Shown: positions 55,001 to 61,782 of the stretch, piece by piece
How the letters are laid out: the number at the start of each line of letters is the position of its first letter
How positions within the stretch are numbered: the first letter of the stretch is position 1
Assembly (NCBI RefSeq): GCF_030690045.1
Contig: NZ_JAUYHK010000016.1
Span: forward strand, 62,001 to 126,000
Reading direction: 5' to 3'
DNA: 64,000 bases
Origin: Thalassospira sp.
GTDB lineage: Bacteria; Pseudomonadota; Alphaproteobacteria; Rhodospirillales; Thalassospiraceae
Made by a program: the position numbers and the translations under genes
The notes under the pieces: model-generated
The model's input: only the letters and a program-made list of their open reading frames with translations
What the model was told of the DNA's origin: nothing
Database searches by the model: none

Positions 55001-56564
55001 TGGCAAGCGGCGTGTCATCGCCCATCGAACCAATGGCTTCCTTGCCGTCTTCGCCCATCGGATGCAGGATCAGTTCAAGGTCTTCGTGGCTCAGACCCAT
55101 CGCCTTTTGACGGCGCAGCAATTCTTCCTTGCCCAGATAGGCCGGTTCGGTGGTTTCGGGCAATAACAGATCATCCAGAACCTTGGTCTGGGCCAGCCAT
55201 TTTGACCAGTCCCGACGACCGGCCAGCCGGTCTTTCAATTCGCTGTCATGATACAGAACGCCATCTCGCAGATTGATCGCAATCATCTGGCCCGGTCCAA
55301 GGCGACCTTTTTCGACACAGGTTTCCTCGTCGATATGCACCATCCCGGTTTCGGAACCGGCAATCAGCAAACCATTGCCGGTCACGGCATAGCGCAGCGG
55401 ACGCAAACCATTGCGGTCGGTCCCGCCCAAAAGCCAGTCCCCGCCATAGGCCGCAAGGGCGGCCGGGCCGTCCCACGGTTCCATCACGGCATTGCAATAG
55501 GCATACAGGTTTTTATAGCTGTCGGGCGTCGATGCCTTTTTCGACCAGGCTTCGGGCACCATCATGGTTTTCACCATCGGCAAATCACGACCGGCCCGCA
55601 CCATCAATTCAAACACGGCATCAAGGGCCGCAGAATCCGACGATCCGGGCTGGATCACCGGTTTCAAATCCTCGATGGTGTCGGCAAAGGCTACATGCCC
55701 CATGCGGGCTTCGTGGCTTTTCATCCAGTTGACATTGCCGCGCAATGTGTTGATTTCGCCGTTATGGGCCAAAACGCGGAACGGCTGTGCCAACGGCCAG
55801 CTCGGATAGGTATTGGTCGAATAACGCTGATGATAAACACAGAAATTCGAGACAAACCGGCTGTCGCGCAGGTCGGGATAAAAAATATCAACCTGTTCGG
55901 CCAGAAACATGCCCTTATAGATGATCGAACGGCTGGACAGCGAACAGATATAGAAATCCTTGATCGCTTCGGACAGCACCGCTTTTTCAATGCGGCGACG
56001 GATCACATACAGATCGACTTCAAACTGTTCTTCATCGACATCCGGGCGCACCCGCACCAGAACCTGTTCGATTTCAGGCCGGGTGGCATTGGCCTTTTCG
56101 CCAATCACCGACACATTGACCGGCACCTGACGCCAACCCAGAATGCCATACCCCATTTTCAGGATTTCGGTTTCAACAATGGCGCGGCACCGTTCCTGCG
56201 CGCTCATATCGATACGCGGCAGAAAAACCTGCCCGACCGCAATCAATGAATCCGGGGCTTCCTGATTGATCAGTTTCAAATGGGCGCGGAAAAAATCCTG
56301 CGGCACTTGCAAATGGATACCGGCACCATCGCCGGTTTTGCCATCGGCATCCACCGCCCCGCGATGCCAGATCGCTTTAAGGGCTTCGATCCCGGCTTCG
56401 ACGACTTCCCGGCGCGGCTTGCCGTCAATCGCACCGACCAGACCAACCCCGCACGAACTGTGTTCGTCTTCGACATCATAAAGGCCGTGCGCGGCAAGAT
56501 GTTCGGCATTCTTTTCAAAGCGGGCAATCGCACCAGCACCGCTGTCATGTATCATCTTGTTCAT
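52014..56564 (-). CDS. gltB: Glutamate synthase large subunit
   Basis: NADPH-dependent GOGAT alpha subunit of 1516 residues. It transfers the amide nitrogen of glutamine to 2-oxoglutarate. Class II glutaminase domain: the nucleophile is Cys38 (EHSSCGVGL), exposed after removal of a 37-residue propeptide. Then come the central domain, the FMN-binding synthase domain ([25 protein letters not shown]), the 3Fe-4S cluster region [11 protein letters not shown] near residues 1140-1153, and the C-terminal GXGXG repeat domain. The ATG at 56564 with GAGGAG upstream is chosen over a longer frame. gltD ends 28 bases upstream of it, so the order is gltD-gltB in transcription. Confidence 0.98.
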   Translation of the reverse strand: [1516 protein letters not shown]

Positions 56565-56592
56565 GGCTCTCTCTCCTCGGAGCATTGCGGGA

Positions 56593-58023
56593 TCAGGCCG
56601 CAACGTCTTTCCGCGCCAACAAATATTCATCCATACGGTCTGCCGCATCACGGCCATCGCGGATGGCCCAGACCACCAAAGATGCGCCCCGCGCAATATC
56701 ACCGGCGGCAAAAACGCCATCCAGATTGGTCATCATCGAGCGGAAATCGATTTTAACCGTGCCCCAGCGTGAAACACCCAGTTCCGGGGCCTCAAACAGG
56801 GCGGGCAGATCTTCGGGTTCAAAGCCCAGCGCCAGAATGACCATATCGGCATCCATGGTATAGCTGGAATCCGGGATGATTTCCGGGGTCTGGCGGCCAC
56901 CGGCGTCGGGCGCACCCAGACGCATTTTCACCGCCCGCACACCGGTCACGGCATCATCGCCGACAAAGGCTTCGGGGTTGGTCAGCCAGACAAATTCAAC
57001 GCCTTCTTCCTCGGCATTGGCGACTTCGCGTTGCGAACCGGGCATGTTGGCACGGTCGCGGCGATACAGACATTTAACCGATTTGGCCCCCTGACGCACG
57101 GCGGTACGCACGCAATCCATTGCGGTATCGCCACCGCCAATCACCACAACATTCTTGCCCTGCGCATTCAGCGTCCCGTCTTCATAGGCCGGAACGGCAT
57201 CGCCCAGCCCGTGGCGGTTGGAAACCGTCAGGTAATCAAGGGCCGGATAGACATTTTTCAGGCCAACCCCCGGCACCATCAGATCGCGGGATTTATAAAC
57301 ACCGGTGGCAATCAGAATGCTGTCATGTTTGGCGCGCAATTGCGCCAATGTCGCATCGCGACCGACCTCGAATTCGGTGTGCATCACCACACCGGCATCT
57401 TCCAGCAACTTCACCCGGCGTTCGACAATGTGTTTTTCCAGTTTGAAGCCCGGAATGCCATAAACCAGCAAACCGCCGATCCGGTCATAACGGTCATAGA
57501 TATGCACCGCATACCCCTTGAGGCGCAATTGCTCGGCTGCGGCCATACCGGCCGGGCCCCCGCCGATAATGCCAATCGACATGCCGTTTTCCGATGTCGG
57601 CGCAGGCACCTTGACCCAGCCATTGGCAAAGGCGTTATCGGTCAGATATTTTTCGACCGACCCGATGGTCACCGCGCCGTGGGTGGATTGTTCGATCACG
57701 CAATTGCCTTCGCACAGGCGATCCTGCGGGCAGATGCGACCGGTCACTTCGGGCATGTTATTGGTGGCCGCCGAAATCTGATAGGCTTCTTCAAGACGGC
57801 CTTCGGTGGTCAGGCGCAACCAGTCGGGAATATTGTTATAAAGCGGGCAATGCGCCTGACAGAACGGCACCCCGCATTGCGAGCAACGCGATGATTGCGA
57901 CGCAGCCGCGTCGGTTTCAAAACCCTGATAGATTTCGTCAAAGTCACGGCGACGCTCATCGGCATCCCGCTTGTGCGGATATTTTTGTTCAAGATGAACA
58001 AATGTGAGCATCTTTTCTGTCAT
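56593..58023 (-). CDS. gltD: Glutamate synthase small subunit
   Basis: NADPH-oxidising beta subunit of 476 residues that passes electrons to GltB. The N-terminal 4Fe-4S binding cysteines are at 47, 50, 55 and 59 (CSQCGVPFCQAHC), with a second set in GRICPQDRLCEGNC. The FAD site is IGIIGGGPAGMAAAEQL and the NADPH site VVVIGGGDTAMDCVRTAVRQGA. The ATG at 58023 with GGGGGC upstream starts the conserved TEKMLTFVHLEQ. It is first in the gltD-gltB operon. A perfect palindrome lies about 170 bases upstream. Confidence 0.97.
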   Translation of the reverse strand: MTEKMLTFVHLEQKYPHKRDADERRRDFDEIYQGFETDAAASQSSRCSQCGVPFCQAHCPLYNNIPDWLRLTTEGRLEEAYQISAATNNMPEVTGRICPQDRLCEGNCVIEQSTHGAVTIGSVEKYLTDNAFANGWVKVPAPTSENGMSIGIIGGGPAGMAAAEQLRLKGYAVHIYDRYDRIGGLLVYGIPGFKLEKHIVERRVKLLEDAGVVMHTEFEVGRDATLAQLRAKHDSILIATGVYKSRDLMVPGVGLKNVYPALDYLTVSNRHGLGDAVPAYEDGTLNAQGKNVVVIGGGDTAMDCVRTAVRQGAKSVKCLYRRDRANMPGSQREVANAEEEGVEFVWLTNPEAFVGDDAVTGVRAVKMRLGAPDAGGRQTPEIIPDSSYTMDADMVILALGFEPEDLPALFEAPELGVSRWGTVKIDFRSMMTNLDGVFAAGDIARGASLVVWAIRDGRDAADRMDEYLLARKDVAA

Positions 58024-58195
58024 CACTGCCCCCAAAAAGGCTGTTTTGTTGCGTGCGGGTGCCCCTATATACGCGGCGCCGAAATCAGAATCCAGCACAA
58101 AATACATCATAGGACAATATTACTGACATTTATTTCCCCATTCATCGTCAGGGCTTTGGCATTCCGCGGCTTTACGCGGGCGGAAGAAACTTTCA

Positions 58196-58216
58196 ATAGT
58201 ACCATTTTGGTACTAT
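58196..58216. promoter_or_regulatory. 21-bp palindrome between gltD and uppP
   Basis: ATAGTACC and GGTACTAT are perfect 8-base arms around ATTTT. The GTAC-N7-GTAC layout is like operators of HxlR-type (DUF24) regulators. It lies 93 bases before uppP and about 173 before gltD, so either could be the target. No HxlR gene is in the window. Confidence 0.5.
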
Positions 58217-58288
58217 AACAATCATTCGCCTTGCCCCGCCAACCTGCTATAAGCAATCAGTTTTGGGGAAATCAGATCCGAGGCCGGG

Positions 58289-59113
58289 GTGACCTTACAG
58301 CACATCATTCTTCTCGCAGTCATTCAGGGCATCACTGAATTTCTGCCGATCAGTTCGTCCGGCCATCTGGTGCTGGTCCCGGCAATAACCGGCGAGGCCG
58401 ATCAGGGGTTGCTCCTTGATGTTGCCGTTCATGTCGGCACATTGCTGGCGGTTTTTGTTTATTTCTGGCGGGATGTTTTCGCCATGATCGGCGGATTCTT
58501 TCGGCTGTTTTCCGGGCGCATGACACCATCGGCCCGCATGGCACTGCATATCATCCTTGCAACCATTCCGGTGGTCGCCGTCGGGTTCTACCTCAAGGTT
58601 TCCGGGATCGAGGAACAATTGCGATCCGTTGAACTCATTGCCTGGATGACCCTGATTTTCGGGATTGTCCTGTGGATTGCGGACCGGATCGGCATGACCA
58701 TCAACCGCCTTGAACATATGCGTTGGGGCGGGGCCCTGTTTATTGGTCTGGCACAGGTCCTGGCCCTGATCCCCGGCGTCAGCCGTTCGGGCATCACCAT
58801 GACGGCCGCCCGTCTGATGGGCTACGAACGGGCCGATGCCGCACAATTTTCAATGCTGATGTCGATTCCGGTGATTATCGGGGCCGGGCTGCTGGCCGGG
58901 ATTGATTTGTACAGGGCCGATGACATGGCCCTGACACAGGATGCCCTGCTGGCCGGTGGCCTGTCCTTCCTGACCGCACTGATGGCCATTGCAATGCTGA
59001 TGTCATGGCTGAAAAAATCGACCTTTGCGCCCTTTGCCCTCTATCGGGTGCTGCTCGGTGGCGGCCTTCTGGTGTGGATTTACGGTTACGACAGCATGTC
59101 GCTGGCGTTCTGA
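58289..59113 (+). CDS. uppP: Undecaprenyl-diphosphate phosphatase
   Basis: Integral membrane enzyme (BacA/UppP) that dephosphorylates undecaprenyl diphosphate to recycle the lipid carrier for cell-wall synthesis. The 274-residue protein has about eight helices and both active-site motifs: QGITEFLPISSSGHL (about residues 13-27) and PGVSRSGITMTAARLMG (about 170-186). The start is GTG, and GAGGCC lies upstream. A strong terminator follows. Confidence 0.96.
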   Translation: MTLQHIILLAVIQGITEFLPISSSGHLVLVPAITGEADQGLLLDVAVHVGTLLAVFVYFWRDVFAMIGGFFRLFSGRMTPSARMALHIILATIPVVAVGFYLKVSGIEEQLRSVELIAWMTLIFGIVLWIADRIGMTINRLEHMRWGGALFIGLAQVLALIPGVSRSGITMTAARLMGYERADAAQFSMLMSIPVIIGAGLLAGIDLYRADDMALTQDALLAGGLSFLTALMAIAMLMSWLKKSTFAPFALYRVLLGGGLLVWIYGYDSMSLAF

Positions 59114-59133
59114 TCCCCCCGCCTGAAACGATC

Positions 59134-59173
59134 AAAGCCCGGCAGGATTGTTTTTGCCGGGCTTTTCTTTTTG
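59134..59173 (+). terminator. Terminator after uppP
   Basis: Perfect 11-bp stem AAAGCCCGGCA/TGCCGGGCTTT with a 10-base loop, followed by TCTTTTT. It begins 20 bases after the uppP stop. Confidence 0.93.
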
Positions 59174-59222
59174 AACCGGTTCAATCCTGCCAGAACTGCC
59201 CCTCTCAAATAATTTGCCTTGC

Positions 59223-59254
59223 ACAAACACATAAGTCCATGCTTATGTGTTTGT
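59223..59254. promoter_or_regulatory. ArsR-type operator, perfect 13-bp inverted repeat
   Basis: ACAAACACATAAG (59223-59235) and CTTATGTGTTTGT (59242-59254) are exact inverse copies with a 6-base spacer. The right arm touches the first ATG of the ArsR-family gene. Known ArsR/SmtB operators are imperfect 12-2-12 repeats of similar ACACATA/TATGTGT type. Binding here would block transcription or translation start, so autoregulation is very likely. Confidence 0.75.
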
Positions 59255-59572
59255 ATGATGGAAAACGACATATTCAAAGCTCTGGCCGATCCGACCCGGC
59301 GCGCAATTTTTGAAAAGCTTGCCAGCACCCAAAGCATGAATGCCAGTGCTCTTCGCGAAGGCATAAGCATCAGCCAGCCTGCCATGTCCCAACATTTGGC
59401 AGTCCTGCGTCAGGCAAAACTGGTGCAGGAGGAACGACAGGGACGCTTTGTCCATTACAGGGTCAAGCCCGATGGGCTGGCGCTGATTGTTCAATGGGTG
59501 GCCCGATACAGCACCTTCTGGCCAGACCGGATAGATGCCTTGCGCCAGACCCTAAAGGAGATGGATCAGTGA
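59255..59572 (+). CDS. ArsR-family transcriptional regulator
   Basis: A 105-residue winged-helix repressor (MMENDIFKALADPTRRAIFEKL start, recognition helix in ISISQPAMSQHLAVLRQAKLV). It has no metal-binding cysteine pair, so it belongs to the SRPBCC-linked, non-metal branch. Two ATG codons (59255, 59258) abut the operator, leaving no room for a ribosome binding site; a leaderless or hairpin-linked start is possible. Its stop overlaps the GTG start of the SRPBCC gene, so the two form an operon. Such pairs usually control their own expression. Confidence 0.9.
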   Translation: MMENDIFKALADPTRRAIFEKLASTQSMNASALREGISISQPAMSQHLAVLRQAKLVQEERQGRFVHYRVKPDGLALIVQWVARYSTFWPDRIDALRQTLKEMDQ

Positions 59573-59946
59573 CCGACAGCAAGACGCGCATCGCCAAAAC
59601 CCAAAAAACGACAGCTTCCCGTCGCCTTGAATTTGAATACAGACTGGATGCATCCAAGGAAAATATCTGGCGCGCGATCAGCATTCCCGAAATTCGCGAA
59701 AGCTGGTTGCCCGGTGCCAATTTGCGCAATGCCAAACCGGTACGGCAAATTCCCGGCGAAGAAGTGACCTATCAGATGCGCGACACCTGTCCGCCCTATC
59801 TGGAAAGCATTGTGACCTTTCATCTCACGCAAACCGGCGAAAACAGCACCTGCCTTCGCATCATTCATCAATTGACCGATGCAAGATGCCTCACCCCGGC
59901 CAAAGCGGCCAACAGCAACACCGCGAAAATGATGTGTGCGGCCTGA
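59569..59946 (+). CDS. SRPBCC/AHSA1-family protein
   Basis: A 125-residue START-like, hydrophobic-pocket protein (RRLEFEYRLDASKENIWRAISIPEIRESWLPGANLRNA). The GTG overlaps the ArsR-family stop (GTGA) and has AGGAG 8 bases upstream. The C-terminal part (LRIIHQLTDARCLTPAKAANSNTAKMMCAA) completes a short version of the fold. Ligand unknown. This ArsR-SRPBCC arrangement is common and suggests that the repressor responds to, or controls response to, a small hydrophobic compound. Confidence 0.85.
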   Translation: MTDSKTRIAKTQKTTASRRLEFEYRLDASKENIWRAISIPEIRESWLPGANLRNAKPVRQIPGEEVTYQMRDTCPPYLESIVTFHLTQTGENSTCLRIIHQLTDARCLTPAKAANSNTAKMMCAA

Positions 59947-59988
59947 ACCGCCTCGCCCGCCCCCTTTTTCGAACCCCGGAGCTTCTCC

Positions 59989-60621
59989 ATGCGCAATATG
60001 ATGCAATTGATCCCGATGGTGGTTGAACAAACCAGCGCAGGCGAACGATCCTTTGACATTTTTTCGCGGCTTTTGCGCGAACGGATCATTTTCCTCAATG
60101 GTGAAGTGAATGACGCGATCTCGTCGCTTGTCTGCGCGCAATTGCTGTTTCTGGAATCCGAAAACCCCAAAAAACCGATCCATCTTTACATCAATTCCCC
60201 CGGCGGTGTCGTCACCAGCGGCATGGCGATGTATGACACCATGCGCTACATAAAAGCGCCTGTGCATACCCTGTGCATGGGCACCGCCCGGTCGATGGGG
60301 TCGTTCCTGCTGATGGCTGGTGAACCGGGCCACCGCGCCGCCCTGCCCAATGCCAGCCTGCATGTGCATCAACCTTTGGGCGGTTTTCAGGGGCAGGCAT
60401 CGGATATTCTGATCCATGCGGAAGAAATGCGCCTGACCAAACAGCGCATGATTTCGCTTTACGCCAAACATTGCGGACGCAGTTACGAGGAAGTGGAACA
60501 CACGCTGGACCGCGACCGTTTCATGACGGCAAATCAGGCTCTGGACTGGGGCCTGATTGATCAGGTACTGGAACAGCACAGCGCCAATGACGATACCAAT
60601 GACGCAGCCGGGTCGCCGTGA
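59989..60621 (+). CDS. clpP: ATP-dependent Clp protease proteolytic subunit, divergent paralogue
   Basis: Serine peptidase of 210 residues that needs a Clp ATPase. The catalytic triad is visible: Ser102 ([11 protein letters not shown]), His127 (LHVHQPLGG) and Asp176 (LDRDRFMT). The usual GQAASMGA around the serine is changed to GTARSMGS, and there is no clpX or clpA beside it. It is therefore probably a second clpP and not the main copy, which normally sits next to clpX. It follows the SRPBCC gene by 42 bases, and the CGGAG ribosome binding site supports the ATG. Confidence 0.9.
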   Translation: MRNMMQLIPMVVEQTSAGERSFDIFSRLLRERIIFLNGEVNDAISSLVCAQLLFLESENPKKPIHLYINSPGGVVTSGMAMYDTMRYIKAPVHTLCMGTARSMGSFLLMAGEPGHRAALPNASLHVHQPLGGFQGQASDILIHAEEMRLTKQRMISLYAKHCGRSYEEVEHTLDRDRFMTANQALDWGLIDQVLEQHSANDDTNDAAGSP

Positions 60622-60622
60622 A

Positions 60623-60898
60623 TTAATCCTGCCAGACCGGCCCGCCGGACAACACCATCTGGGCACGCGCCGGGGTTTCGGGGCTGCACCCGATGGCCTC
60701 GACAAACCCCATCAAAAACGGTTCGTGCGACAATAAAAAATCCAGCACGCCAACCTGTACGCCAATGGTGCCGATCCCCTCGCGCAGATCGGTCAAATCC
60801 ATGCCGGTCTGTGCCAGCAGGCCCTGCAACAAATCATCATCGCCGACCACATGGGCAATGGCCTGTATCGCAACGGTTTCGGCTGCATCCCTGTTCAT
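60623..60898 (-). CDS. DUF3572 family protein
   Basis: A 91-residue alphaproteobacterial protein of unknown function (MNRDAAETVAIQAIAHVVGDDDLLQGLLAQTGMDLTDLREGI region). It starts inside the stop of the upstream membrane protein gene (4-base overlap) and ends 1 base from the convergent clpP stop. The composition suggests a compact helical cytoplasmic protein. The DUF3572 assignment is by recollection of the AIQALAF-type start and FLLSHEPFLMGFVEAIG end. Confidence 0.75.
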   Translation of the reverse strand: MNRDAAETVAIQAIAHVVGDDDLLQGLLAQTGMDLTDLREGIGTIGVQVGVLDFLLSHEPFLMGFVEAIGCSPETPARAQMVLSGGPVWQD

Positions 60899-61287
60899 TT
60901 GAACCACCGCGCCTTTGACAGGGCCCGCCAGACGACCAGCCCCGCAATCACAATCACAACCGCCCCGACGGCCCCAAAACCGGTGCCTGCAAACATCACC
61001 AGCCCCCAAAAACCGATGGTGCCAAATCCGACGGCAAGGCTTAAAAAGGCGGCCTTGGCAAGGCTGTCCTCGTTTTTCTGGGCGGCTTCGGCGCGCTTGA
61101 TTTCATCGACAATTTCATACCACGCCAGTTGCTGCCAACGGTTATATTTCAAACCGCGTTTCGGCCCCTTGCGCAGGAATTCATCAAGCTGTTTGACAAT
61201 ATTGGCCGCCCGTTCTTCGGGGACGACATATTTTCCGATCCGTTCTTTCTTGCGCGGGGTATCCGCGTCCTGGTCCTGATCATTCAC
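60895..61287 (-). CDS. Hypothetical membrane protein
   Basis: A 130-residue protein with a charged N-terminus (DADTPRKKERIGKYVVPEERAANIVKQLDEFL), a basic helix, and two transmembrane helices at about residues 80-97 and 101-119, the second rich in Gly/Val. It overlaps the DUF3572 gene by 4 bases, so the two are translationally coupled. No family is recognised. Confidence 0.7.
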   Translation of the reverse strand: MNDQDQDADTPRKKERIGKYVVPEERAANIVKQLDEFLRKGPKRGLKYNRWQQLAWYEIVDEIKRAEAAQKNEDSLAKAAFLSLAVGFGTIGFWGLVMFAGTGFGAVGAVVIVIAGLVVWRALSKARWFK

Positions 61288-61389
61288 GTTGCTGCGGCTC
61301 CGGCAGGGAATGGTATCCTATTCCCATAGGCCGTTCAGATTTAAATCCGGTAAACTCCGACAACAACGACCAAAACCGCAACCGGCCTG

Positions 61390-61443
61390 TCAGCTCAGAA
61401 CAACAACCACGGCCATCACACCAAACACCAGTAAATGGATCAT
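61390..61443 (-). CDS. Candidate 17-residue membrane peptide
   Basis: The minus strand reads MIHLLVFGVMAVVVVLS then stop. The ATG is preceded by a perfect AGGAGG with 5-base spacing, among the best ribosome binding sites in the window. It lies 75 bases downstream of the tRNA-Leu gene with no clear terminator between. The product would be a single hydrophobic segment. It may be a small membrane protein or a chance ORF. Confidence 0.4.
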   Translation of the reverse strand: MIHLLVFGVMAVVVVLS

Positions 61444-61517
61444 CTTTTCCTCCTGTTGACAGATATCGCCAACCCGGAAGATGCCCGTTGAAACAGGTTA
61501 TTTAAAGGCAGTGAAAA

Positions 61518-61606
61518 TGGTGCGGGCGGCCGGACTTGAACCGGCAAGGTCTGTTAGGACCGGCGGATTTTAAGTCCGCTGCGTATACCAATTTCGCCAC
61601 GCCCGC
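61518..61606 (-). tRNA. tRNA-Leu (anticodon UAA)
   Basis: Class II tRNA on the minus strand. The acceptor stem is GCGGGCG/CGCCCGC with discriminator A and an encoded CCA (61518-61520). The D arm is TGGCGAAATTGGTATACGCA. The anticodon arm has loop CTTAAAA with anticodon TAA, reading the leucine codon UUA. A long variable arm and a GGTTCAAGTCC T arm follow. No intron is seen. Confidence 0.97.
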
Positions 61607-61782
61607 ACGGCGCGGATCGCAAATGATCCAGGGCAGGAAGCGTTCTAGCGCGGCTTTTATCCCGGCGCAACACCGTAAATACCACAATTGGCCTCATTTC
61701 CCCGACGATCATCACATTATTCCCATCTTTACCCGTTATCGCAGGGGATGCGCCCCCTTCTGCAAACAAGACACATGGTCCG

